Shown here piece by piece: positions 35,344 to 46,265 of a stretch of DNA of 64,000 bases (within the stretch, counting starts at the first letter, position 1; every line of letters starts with the position of its first letter). The notes under the pieces are model-generated. The model saw nothing but the letters and a program-made list of their open reading frames with translations, did not search any database and was not told the DNA's origin. The stretch lies in the NCBI GenBank assembly GCA_020744225.1, contig JAGMWG010000015.1, positions 930,001-994,000 of the forward strand, given 5' to 3'. The DNA is from Paraphoma chrysanthemicola. Its lineage: Eukaryota; Ascomycota; Dothideomycetes; Pleosporales; Phaeosphaeriaceae. The position numbers were made by a program, and so were the translations under genes.

Positions 35344-35877
35344 GGAAGCGTATCTCGAACGTAGTTTGGCTGCGGAAAATCCCTACACTTTGTGCATCTT
35401 CTCCGTGTATATGAGTCTACTTTCCTAATATCAAAGCCTCCATGCAGAAGCCTGAATGGCTTCGAGTCACTGTATTGGTTTCAAGTTACGTAGCGTAGGG
35501 CGTCATTGACCATAATTCCATGCCTCGCTTTTGTCAATCGTGCAGGTATTCTCCAGCGTACCTCTTGTGCTACACCCTGACGCTGACGAGTTTCTATTCA
35601 CGTCCCTAGTATGTGCTCAACGACACATGCGCTCATCTCTCCATACCTTGATCTCGCAACGATGCTGTGTATGAACGGTTACACTTAAAAATTTCGCAGT
35701 ATTTTTGGGTGACTGAGATGTGGTACTAGATGGACCGACACAAGGAATGGGCGAGTGGATTGAGGATCTATATTTTACACCTGCCCAGGCCGTCGAGATA
35801 CCACATTGGGCTCAAGATAAGAGTGTAGTAAGTTATGATCTCCTTTTCTAATGAGCTCTCTGTTCTAGTTCTTATGG
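35344..35877. other. Intergenic
   Basis: About 530 bp between convergent genes; nothing recognised. Confidence 0.35.
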
Positions 35878-37925
35878 TCATCCAGATGTTGGCGCGGCCT
35901 GGAGGAATCTAGCGAATTGAACCTTCACTTTCGTGCCCATGAAGCCGGCATTGATCATCAGCACAATAATGACAAATAATGTAAGAGCTGTGCAAATATA
36001 ACCCAAGGTAGAATAGCCAGTTGCCAGCTGGGTGAACGATAGTGGACGTCCGTCTGGCACCGACAACATAATCAGGACTAGTAGTGTCATTGACACTCCC
36101 AGACCTAACAGCAGCAAAGTCTTCCTGAAGAGTGGCGAGAGCCTCGCCTTTCTGTGTTTCCATTTTCGATGTAACCTTCGGGTCACATCCGGTTGAATCA
36201 CATTCGTGATGAGGACAGATGCTACGATGCCGAGAACGCAAAAGACTCCGATTAGATCAAAAAGGAGCCATCCCAAGTCTTGAAAGCGGGTTTGCATGCT
36301 AAGTATAGTGCCGGCAATCGAGAAAGGAAGGAAAACAGTGGCGAGGGTGGTCAGGCGACCAACACTGTTGGCTTGCTGGGTGTTACGAGCCATGATTCGC
36401 AACTGATGTTGACGATTTGTCCACTCCTCTAGTGACGCGGATCTTAGCTTGCCGTACTTCACGTCGTCTTTCAGTTCCAAAATTCGGTGTATCAAGTCAT
36501 TGGAAAGTGATTCTTGTTTTACAAGGTTCCCAAAGCTGTTGGAGATGGCGTCGATGGCCACATCAAGAAGCTCAAAAGCTGCTTTGCTGTTTTGATGCAG
36601 TATCAAATAAGGTGTGAGCTGATCAAGGTCGTAGGGCTCGCTTGATTGGTCACTATCCAGTTGAACACGTTAGTGAATCTGTGCTTAGAAAACACCTTGG
36701 TTGTTGTTGGAGGTTGAAATCTTGATCTTACCTGCTGTTATCAATTTGAGCGGCCAAATGACTTCTTCGCAATGCTGCGATCAGATCGTCAGCACTCAAG
36801 GCTGTATGGACATGCTCGGCAGAAGCTGCCAAAATCTCCAATAATATAAGGCGAAGAGCTTCTGACTCTCGACGTATGGTCAAATGCTGCAAGGCGTTTC
36901 GGGAGATCACAGAGCTGCTAGCTGCCTTCATCCATGATTTGTGTACTGATGCAGGACAGTCTGCCAATGGTCCTTTCCCTGCTGAATAGCATATCACTGT
37001 GCTCATCGGGTCAGCAATGAGCGTTGGCAATCGTGAAACAAGTCTTGTTACCGTTAAGAAGGCCGTTGTCGTCGCAGACTACGTGTGTGAGGACAAAAAC
37101 AGCCTCTTCATTCACTTCGCCGGCAGTATATGCATCGTGTGGATTTCGAGGGCCACAATCATATCTGTCATGCAGAGCGAAACACTTTTGGCCGTAACGT
37201 CGGAAGGTCGGGGTCTTGCCCCACAGCGCCCACGGGGATGACAGCAGACGATGTTTCTCAGGAAGTGTAAAAGCAGAAGAGGGATACAAAGGGCACGGGC
37301 TAGGGTACGAATCTTTCGTGAACCGACGACTAACCCCAAAGCCAAGACAAATATTGCGTTCCAAGCTTTCTTTCTGATCGATAACCCTGCCCGCGCCGTA
37401 CGGTTCGAAATTCGGATCAAACACCGCACCTCTCCCGTCCAAGAATACGCGGATCGTATCATTTTCCTGTGTGGGTATCGTGGGATAGAAGGCGTCGAGC
37501 TTCCAAGAGCTGTAACACGATCCTCGAATGTCGGCTGCTTGTCCATCCGTAGCGACATCTATTACCTGGAAGACAATATCTTCTTTTTCGGTCTCTTCCC
37601 CAGCAGGGATATCGCCACTGCTTGCACCGTTATCGGGGTCAGGCGCCAACGAGGCTGATTCACTGGTGGTAACTGCGCCCCGTTCAAGATCGCTGCCGAG
37701 CCTTCGCAGGCTCATGGCTGAGCCAGTGCCGGCATTGTGCGACTCCATGGATCCTGCTGCGAGACTTGTTGAATCGGTTGCTATCATATTGGATGCGTCT
37801 GTGTTATGCCGCGCCAAAGCAAAAGCTGGGATGAATGACCAGCGATCATACAGCCTTGGACCGGAGCAACGCAGCACTACTCGAGGGTTTGAGAGCAAGA
37901 CGAGACGTTTCAGAGTAGAGGGCAT
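35878..37925 (-). CDS. CorA-like membrane protein, second gene
   Basis: Exons 37052-37925, 36732-36996 and 35878-36652 give about 637 residues from the ATG at 37925. Introns of 55 and 79 nt keep the frame. The N-terminal 300 residues form a soluble domain with DIRGSCYSSWKLDAFYP, TIRVFLDGRGAVFDP and YGQKCFALHDRYDCG. Helical segments follow (SADDLIAALRRSHLAAQID, LHQNSKAAFELLDVAIDAI). The CorA-like membrane module is RQHQLRIMARNTQQANSVGR, TLATVFLPFSIAGTILSMQT and several more spans to the end. As in the first gene, no canonical GMN motif is visible. The true N-terminus may lie in another exon upstream (open frame up to 38182 with a GTACGTATG donor at about 37932), so the start is uncertain. Confidence 0.7.
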
Positions 37926-38999
37926 ACGTACGTAAAAGAGAGAAAGACATCGTCGAGATGGAAGTCACCAAGGCTGAAGAGCCGAGCTTATATGCAATGG
38001 CGCCAACAAGGCTGGTATTTCGATGTGGCTGGCTCCGCCACAAACTTTGATTCGCAACAGGCTGAAGTACTTTGAGCAAGTTTACGAATCGACCCAGATT
38101 CTGTATCTTCCACAAGAAATTTACTTGGGCGTTGCTGGCGACTTTTAAGGTTCTCGAATTCATGCTAATCTCGTAGACTTCGCTCATGCACAGCAACAAG
38201 ACAGCGGAACCAGATACCCTCAACCCAAGCAACCCAGCCTACTCGTCCATCTATACCTTGGGGGAAAGAAAAGATAATTGGCGCGGAATCGACAGACAGT
38301 GCTGTCGGTCGGAAGGTTGTGACTTTACTGTGATAATGGAGGGCTGGATTCACGATCGCTTCACTTCGTGCCCGTTATCAGCACTTTTCTCATAGCCCTG
38401 CAGCCCTACTATCGCGGTATTACAGAGGCCTGGATAGTTTCAGTATAGTCACTTAACTTTATTTCCTTCCTTAAAAATGCTTTAAGGCGAAATAGCTCTC
38501 TTTCAACGCGTGAAATACGAGAGATGGTACCAGGTCGGCTGGACACGAATTCTGTCGAGGCCTTATCGATAGGAGATACGGAGGGCAATTTCCGAGAGTT
38601 TGCCGATGGTTTCTTTTGACCAACTCACACCACTACGTCGGCAATGGAGCATCATGAGAATGCGAAATCTGATCCAAAGTTGCTTCGGGGATTATGAGAG
38701 CCGTATTCTGAGATTATGTGTCGGGTGTTCATTGTGAAGGTTACAAATCTCATTTCACAATCCCTAAGTACAGACGCCACGAAGCGCGCCTTCACGCTTC
38801 GTTTGAGCGCCATAGTGTCCAGTCCTCCGCTTCCAAAAAAACCGCCAAATACGCCGTGCACTGCAAACACCCTCTATCCGAGTGGCGGTAGCAACAACTA
38901 AAATAATCACGCTCCGCTGAATGATTGACGCCCTTCTCATCAACCCTTGCCGCTTTCAAGCAGCTTTTTCATGTCTCGAGCTAGGCTTCACAACCCCAC
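37926..38999. other. Intergenic, possible first exon of the CorA-like gene
   Basis: About 1.07 kb. The minus-strand frame from about 38182 to 37933 (starting MSEVYEISMNSRTLKVAS) could be an additional 5' exon of the CorA-like gene. The rest, 38.2-39.0 kb, shows no gene. Confidence 0.35.
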
Positions 39000-40093
39000 T
39001 CATTTCGTAATGAAGCCCAAGTAATCCGCAACGATCAATGTGACCATGCTATGATATCGTTAGCACTTACGCAGATACCTTGGATGAGAACTTGAACTTA
39101 CGCATGCGGTGCAATTCGCACATAGTATGTTCCGAATCCACGATAGAACCTCAACAAACCCTCCTCTGCCGCAACTTTCCTGAAGCAATCAAACATGCCC
39201 TTGTACGGCAGTGTGCCATCGGGTGCCCGTGTCTGCTTCTGCAACCGCGTCTTCATGAAATCAAATGGCAGGGACAAGAAACTCGCGAAAAAGCCGGCGA
39301 CGGCACTAGCAGTCAGTGTTTGCGTCCGACTCGACAAGTTTGTGGTTTTGAGCTGGTTCTTTGCTTCGGAGAAGAAAGCGAGTTGGCCAAAGTTGAGTGC
39401 CATGGCGCGGACGACGGTAGGATAGCAGCCAGCCCAGAGACGCAGGACGCCTTCGTTCTTGGATATGCGTGTCAGCGCGTCGATTACGCTGCGGTAGTTC
39501 TCGCGTTGGGCTTTGGGTTTCAGGCCGTCGGATTGCATGCGAATGAGTGCCAGGTCAGCGGGGTTGCCGACTACAGCTGCGAGACCGCCAGCCGCGAGAC
39601 CGGCACCTGCGCGCTCCTTGAAGCCGATCTTTGTGCCTTTTTCTTCGGCGGAGGCGGTAAGGGATTTCATGAATGTGTCAAAGAAGCCGAGGCGGGCGGT
39701 GGTGTAGACGGCTTGGCGGAGGAGACCGGCGCTGAGACCAGTGTACAGGTCTGCGACTCTGCCTTGTGCGACGATGTCTTTCAAGACGCCGATGGGGGTG
39801 GGCTTGGGGCCGGTCTTGATGCCCTCGCCGGCAAGTTGTAAGCGGACTTTGACCATGTCGACGGGTTGGATGACGGTAGTGGCAGTCATGCCTGCGAGAC
39901 CACCATTGATGAATGGTAGCGCGCCGCGCATGAAAGGTGTGTGTAGGAAGTCTGTGGTGGCCTTCTTGGGGTTCTCTGCTGCTTTCGACATTGCGTTTGA
40001 TGCGTCGCTGAGGACGGCTTCGGAGGATTGTTTTGCGTTTTCGAGGGCGCGGGCGGCTTGGGGCATTTTAGGGAGAGAGCTGGCTGTTGACAT
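39000..40093 (-). CDS. Mitochondrial carrier, 2-oxoglutarate/malate type
   Basis: Exons 39102-40093 and 39000-39048 encode 346 residues; the 53-nt intron splits an Ala codon and the last exon adds MVTLIVADYLGFITK. Three mitochondrial-carrier repeats are evident by their signatures PVDMVKVRLQ, PADLALIRMQ and PFDFMKTRLQ. The segments LPFINGGLAGMTATTVIQ, DLYTGLSAGLLRQAVYTTAR, RLGFFDTF and RLWAGCYPTVVRAMALN closely match the oxoglutarate/malate carrier (SLC25A11 group), which exchanges the two dicarboxylates across the inner membrane. A longer N-terminal extension (about 50 residues) than in animals is usual for filamentous fungi. The first ATG at 40093 is chosen; upstream codons in frame are non-ATG. 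Confidence 0.92.
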
Positions 40094-41898
40094 GGTTTTA
40101 GTTGGGTGTGCGCATGTGAAGACGTGTTGCGTTGTTGGGAATTGGGGTATGTGAACCAAGATAGACAGCGCAGGAGGACAGTGATGAACAGCAATGAGGA
40201 AACAAGAAAAACGACCAAAACAACGAAATCAACGCCAATGTATATCCTACACTCCATCATCATCATTCACTTCGTGCTCAGCCTACGTCCTACACAGCGC
40301 GCCGCATCGTAGCTCAACGGCCGCGCACCGGCTATGACATCGCCATACAGCTCGGGCTTGCGCATCGCTGGACACGGCTCAGATCCAGGATGCCGAGTAA
40401 TATTCCACGTGCGCGCTGAGCCATCTCTTTCCGAAAGAACCCGCGCTTCAACCGTAGGAAATGATGTTGGGGGTTGGGCTTTGCGGTGAGCTGTGTGCGT
40501 ACCTCGTGCGTCTGCGGAGCTATCGTCCGCGCCAAGATGGGACGGAGTGGAGTGGGAAGTGGGGCGGCGGGCGTTCGCGACTATGCTCGATGCTCAACAA
40601 CAGCTATGATCGCAGGTACAGACGTGTTTCGCAGAGATCAAAGTCAGGTAAACAAAACACGAGGCTGGCAGTCGAGAGGATTGAAGGTTTAGGTTCGGAA
40701 CAGCAATTGGCAGATCAGCCAGTCCGACGTGCCTGGAAGAGGGGTCTGGTGTGCTTCCCCGCATCAAAGAGCTGGCTGGAGGGAACGAGTTCCCCATGCA
40801 GCACCCTACAGCCACTGATGTGTATGCTGGGTGTTACGCCAGCGCGTTGATTGGGGCGGCCAATCGGACAGTGCTTATTCTTGTATCTGGTACCTTGGGT
40901 GACTTCATACTCGGATATCATGGGCCTGGCATGGGCCTGGCATGGGCAAAGGCCTGGTGTCGCGTGTGTACTCTTGTGAAGCCTTGACAGCCCACAGCCA
41001 TGCTTCAATCGTAAAGATTGTTAAGATTCCTGAAGTCTCACTTGTGATCTTCAGGCACGGTGTAGCAATGGCTTGTGATGCTGTGGGGTCGTGCCGCATG
41101 CGGAACCGCGCTGGCTTGTGATGGTGGTGCTGCTCGATTGCGATGACGTAGCCTCTGCGGGCCGAAGCTTGCGCAGTGGCTGCACATTCAACCTCAACAC
41201 CACGTTTGCATGTGCAGCTGAACTTTGCTTATGGTGCGTGCGAGGACATCAGTTCAATTCGCGGTTCGGATATGCAACATTGATCCGACTGTACAACTGA
41301 TCTTTTGCCCAAGCTGTCCAATTCTCGGCCACGGTCACGGCAAGTTCACAACCTCGGGCGGTCGAAGGCAATGCATCAAGAGCACAGCTGCGCAAATTGT
41401 ATGTACGGATACATCATGGTACATACCAATGTACCCTCACATGCTAGGCATCAGAAAATGATCTCAGCCCACATATTCCCGTGCCCAAACTTGATTTCCG
41501 GGCGCGTTCCTGAGTGACGTGCAGACAACATGGTCCGTGGGCACCAGTTCACCGCCAATAGAAATTCTTCCGGACGCAAAAATTGCATGGTGAGATGTTT
41601 CAGGGTCCAAATGCGCGTTCGAGATTGCGTCGGTGTTAGAATGTCCTGTGTTGGGTGTGCGACGCTATCCGCGGCCGAAGCGTTCGCTTGCAGCCTTGAG
41701 GCTCTCAACGCTCAGCACGCGGCTCAAGACACGGCATCGATGTATGGTGGAAAAGTAGCCGTGATATATCCGTGTGCACGTTTTGTGAGAGTAGGATGGT
41801 GGCTTAGACCGCCAACAAGAAGATCGGAATGTGGAGAAGCTGGTTTCATTGAACTAGTCGTGAACTTGAGCTTCTGGCAGAGTAGCAACAAGCGCCCT
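40094..41898. other. Intergenic region
   Basis: About 1.8 kb without a supported gene. Overlapping open frames on both strands (40461-40850, 41530-41991) show no domains. A small tandem repeat of GGGCCTGGCAT lies around 40922-40950. Confidence 0.4.
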
Positions 41899-43377
41899 TC
41901 ATTCGCTGTCGCTTGGATCCCCGAGGTCTTCTACCATCGAGCTCATCGGAGGTTGTTGCATCTCCGACTCGTCGTCGCTCGGATCGCCTAGATCTTCTAC
42001 GACGCTCGACTGTGGTGGCCGCTGCGTACCAGGAACTTGCAGTCTTGAGTTGCTACCATTGGGGATTCTCTGGTCCTTCGGACGGACTACCTCCTCGTCT
42101 TCCGAGCTCTCCTCAGCCTGCGCTGCTTCGGCCTGTTGCATGCGCTTAATTTTGCGAATGAGAATCGGATCGGAGCGGAGGTCCGCTTGAGTGAGCATCT
42201 ATTGTGGCACGATCAGTTGACACTCACGCGAATTGCAGCGCTGGACAAGGTGTCCTTTCGAAGGCCGGTAAGAACTTACTTGACTGCAACCAGTGACCGG
42301 ACAGGAGACGCCTTTCGCGCCTCGTCCACCGGGACCAGCTCCACCCACCACGTTTGGACTCGACCGAATCATCTCCAAGATGGCATTCTTTTCAAACGTG
42401 TGCGGACACTTGATGCTGGTATACGGCTCCTTGTACTGCTGGAATGTGATCGGGCATCTCGTGCTAATCGTAGCCTTGTCCATGATGATATCGTCATCAT
42501 CGTCAAGGTCACCACGCTGCGTGTTTGTAATTCCTGGCGCTGGCGATCCAGTCTCTGTGAACCATGTATCTTCGTGGCCAAGAACAGGACCATCGTCGCC
42601 GAACTTGGCGTCATGCACGATGCGCTTGAAGTCGCGGTATTCGTTGTTGCGCGCATAACGGGCCGTGAGTGACAGGCTGGTATATGCGTCCTTCTGCCGT
42701 TGCTGTCGATCTTTGAACAGTTCGCTGACGCCAGTGAGTGACACGCGGGTTCCGTCGAGAGGCGTCGGACCGGGGGTAGGCCCGTCTTCGACATCCTCGT
42801 CGCTCATCTCTTCATCCCCATCCGCGTCCTGTCTGCGCTGGCTCTGAATCTGAGATTGCCGCTGGGTCGCACGTTGGGAAATCTGCGTCTGATACTCGTC
42901 TTCTAGCTGCTTGGGCGCGTTCTGCCTGAGCCAGTCTAGTGTATCGTCGATGCGTTGCGCTCCAAATCCTGAATCGATGACGGCACGCATGCTCTCTTCA
43001 AGCTTCGCAGTAGCCTCTTCTACCTGCGCTTGCAGTCTTTCCATCTCACGTTCCTCGTCCTCGCGATCTTCCAGGCCCTTGCCCGCATCCCACTTCTTTT
43101 GACGGCGCGCCAAGTACTCTGTGTGCTCGCGCAGCATGTCATTGACGCTCGCAGCTGACGCTGTGATCGTTTCTTGTGCTTGTTTGTTGTGTCGCTTGAC
43201 ATCGTTGAGGTTGCGTCCTTGGATATCGCGAAGCTGTCTCGTTGCCTCGAGGTCAAGTGGGTGTGACGGTTTCTTGTATGGTGGCAGCTGGTCGTTCACA
43301 TTGCGGCTGGGCGTAGCAGCTGCTGGCGGGCGACTGGATGTGGGCCTTGCGTTGGAGGTACGTATGCGGGACGACAT
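41899..43377 (-). CDS. NSE2: SUMO E3 ligase NSE2/MMS21 (SMC5/6 complex)
   Basis: Nse2 is the SUMO ligase subunit of the SMC5/6 complex in DNA repair. Exons 42280-43377 and 41899-42198 give 465 residues; the 81-nt intron falls exactly between the two halves of the SP-RING (GCSQ then MLTQADL). The SP-RING covers about residues 308-372: CPITFQQYKEPYTSIKCPHT, then CPVTGC with zinc-ligand Cys and His residues. The helical N-terminal half (RQLRDIQGRNLNDVKRHNKQ, EMERLQAQVEEATAKLEES) should bind the SMC5 coiled coil. The C-terminal tail is acidic and repeats a V-E-D-L-G-D-P-S-D motif twice. The start at 43377 (MSSRIRTSNARP) is the first ATG. The gene is longer than yeast MMS21, as in other filamentous fungi. 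Confidence 0.93.
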
Positions 43378-44130
43378 TGCGACTGAGGTTAGGCGGACTC
43401 GTGTTGATGAGTGGGGGAGTGTGTAGTCGACGCGAAACGCGTTCAGTAACCAAAGGGGGCTAGCCTCACACACCAAGTCACATGATACTGCCTCTTACCA
43501 TTGGCACGTTACTGGACGTCCGCTTGGGACTGCATAGTGCCGACCTTGAGACACAGTGCCGAGCCAGTGCCGAGCCAGCCTGCACCAAACCTTCGGTAAT
43601 CTCGACTGACGTCGGATCATGCATACATGGCTAAGAGTCATCTTCATCTATTTGTTCGACTGATTGGTTCGGATATAGTCACGAGGTCTTGCACCCGTTT
43701 GCGGTCGTTCGTAAGAATAGAGCGCTTATAAAGATATGGTCCAAGAGCATGGCGAGGCAAAGGGAATAAAGAAAAGGCCGAGAAAGATCCGGAGCAACCA
43801 AAGCTGCTCTGCAACGGGAGGTCTATTAGCGACTGTTCAAGTCGCGTGTGGATATCATATACGGAAACATAATGAACACTGAAAACAAATACTCCATCCT
43901 TCAATGCGAAGACCAGTCGCTGCCATACTCGTGCGAAGCGATGCCAACCTGTCAGGCACCAACCGCGCCCATGAGTATGCGCATGAACACTGCCATTTCT
44001 CTTAGGCCGTCATGATGTCGATGGAACACTGGTCTTTGAACGCAGTGATTGCTCCATCACACAACGCCTACGTGTCGGCGACATTGAAGCGCCACCTTGG
44101 GTTCTGATAGCATAGCGCCATATCCCGCAT
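43378..44130. other. Intergenic
   Basis: About 750 bp. A minus-strand frame (43644-43904) shows no recognised motif. Nothing else supported. Confidence 0.35.
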
Positions 44131-44667
44131 TCACTTCTTCGTGCTTGAGATGGTTGTTGTAGTTTGACCGTCTTTGCTTGAAAGCACACCCTTCTCGAGG
44201 TCGCGATCTTGCCTGGGTTTGGTGCCCTTGCCAGCAGGAGGCGAGCCGAGGCGGATGCCAGTCCTTCGATTTTCCCGATTGCGCGAATTGTCAGGCTTTC
44301 CACGGCCGGTGATGCGTCGAGATGCACGACGAATAGATTGCCGGACATCCCATTGTCGCTTCTTCGCGAGCCACCAGAGAGTTGCGGATCCGACTGCGGA
44401 CATTAGCATAGTCTCGATTCATGGAGTGTGGGATGACCTACTGCCTCCAATGACTACGATCACGGCGACGACGATGATAGCGGCCAGAGCCCCGCTCGAC
44501 AGCTCGAAGGCGCCCTTCTGAGATCCTGCTGCGCCAGCATCACTTGGGTCTGGTGGGTTGTCGTCACCTCCATTGTACTGCGCTGGTGGTAGTTCACTCG
44601 GCGTCGACGACGATTGCGCAAGCGCAAGCAGAGGCAGAACAAAGCTGAAGAGAAGAGCCCTGCTCAT
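44131..44667 (-). CDS. Small single-pass membrane protein with signal peptide
   Basis: Exons 44442-44667 and 44131-44393 encode 162 residues; the 48-nt intron lies inside the membrane-span region and splits an Ile codon. A signal peptide (MSRALLFSFVLPLLALAQ) is followed by a short Ser/Pro/Asp-rich extracellular part, then a span formed across the splice (ALAAIIVVAVIVVIGG joined to IGSATLWWLAKK). The cytoplasmic tail is strongly basic (RRASRRITGRGK, NRENRRTGIR). The layout recalls fungal type I sensors such as Mid2/Wsc-like proteins in miniature, but no Cys-rich domain is present. Function unknown. Confidence 0.72.
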
Positions 44668-46265
44668 GATGGCGAGATAGAATGTAGTATTGTGGCGTGG
44701 GAGACGGGAAGCAAGATCTTCCTGGTGGTACGAGGGTCGTATGAAGGTTGCGAGATCAACTCGTGCTCGGACAGAAAGAGGATACCAACAACTCGCTACC
44801 GACGGCGGACTGCCGTCTCTATATTTGCAGGTCTGCGAGGCCTTTTACCCAGACCAATACCCCGCGAGGACTGGGGCTCTGAAGCACATCTCGGCGCTAA
44901 ACATGACTGCGCTTGGACAAACACCCAGGTTGGCTGCCGGCAGCGTACCTCACGCCATTCTCTTAATATAGAGGGATTGGCGTACCAGATGTGCGTCTTG
45001 GGAGAGTAAGCTGAGCGGATTGGCAGAGATGAGGATAGAGTCGGCGCGTATGAGGTTGAAGGGAGATCACCTTGCAGCGACGCTAGCGAGGATTCGAGTG
45101 TGATTGGACGAGAGTTTGTGCAAGCGCCCGGCCTCGTGCATACCGGCACGCTTGCGTTTCAGGGGTTTGAGGCGACGACAACGACTACTTCTCGCACTGC
45201 TTGAATCGCATGAACACGCAGCAATTCTGCGGTCGGCAAGACCGCTGCGGAAGCGCAGAGCGACCGTTGTGTAGCTTCCTTAGTTTCGAGATGTCGCCAC
45301 CAACACAAGCCATTTCCTGGTATGCGCAACCACGGGAGCGCAAGATTCGACATGTATGTGTGGCTGCCAGTCCTATTCTATATTGGACACAGGTGTGTGT
45401 TTCCCCGCTATTCAGTCTCGTGGCTGATGTTGCTCGATCACACCGATGATTCAATCACGAGCTTCGTAGAACGCCAACACCGCGAATTCTGTACTGAGTA
45501 AGCCGTCGCCCCGCTGCAGAATAATCCACTCTTCCTTCATGTGCTTCTTCATGTGCTTCTAGCATTGGGGCGCAGCAATCAACCGTACACTTAATTCTTC
45601 ACGAACTGTATCTTTCCCAAGTAGGTACACTGCGGGGCAGAGTCCTGTGGAACGTGTTCCTCGAGAACAATCACAGACGCAGACGTCACATACCTGGCCG
45701 CCATTTCAAGAGTCGAACAAATGGTCCGGAAGCCGCTCGTAATGTCTAGTAAGACCCTCACCGCAGCACCTGTAAGATGGAATAAAATGAAATTGCTGAG
45801 GATGACATGAACGTGACACGAAGGAGACATATGTTTAGACTTCAACTCAAACTGGGGTTGTTCTGTACGGTGAAGTCTGATCGGCCATCGACATTCGACT
45901 CAGCACGTGGACGTAGGTGTTGGAGGTGTTTTGAAGTCTGTGATGTCTTGCAACTAGATGCCTGCGAAGCTCGCAAATACTTGAGGTCATTTTCTGATGC
46001 TCAGCCTTCACATAGCTGTGTGAAACTGTGAGATTCGATGCGCCGTCAGGTGAGTCCACGTCAACGGCTATCGCGACTTCCTCACTATTAGGCAAGAGCC
46101 ACGGGAACTTTGCCACATCGCTCCAACCTAACAACCAACCTCACCTCGTCTCATTTGTCACCCCCTACACTCATTTTTTGCAGTCCCTGAAGCACCGGTG
46201 ACATACTGACAATAGTTCACCTGCTGGCTGCTGCACTGCAGCGACAGTGGGCACAAAGTTTCGCA
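44668..46265. other. Intergenic region
   Basis: About 1.6 kb without a convincing gene. A short perfect duplication (CTTCATGTGCTT twice) occurs at about 45535-45560. The region upstream of 46266 contains the promoter of the coiled-coil gene. Confidence 0.35.

Noticed and set aside
42199..43476. Extended NSE2 N-terminus up to 43476
   Set aside because: The extension does not start with ATG and has no family similarity; the ATG at 43377 fits.
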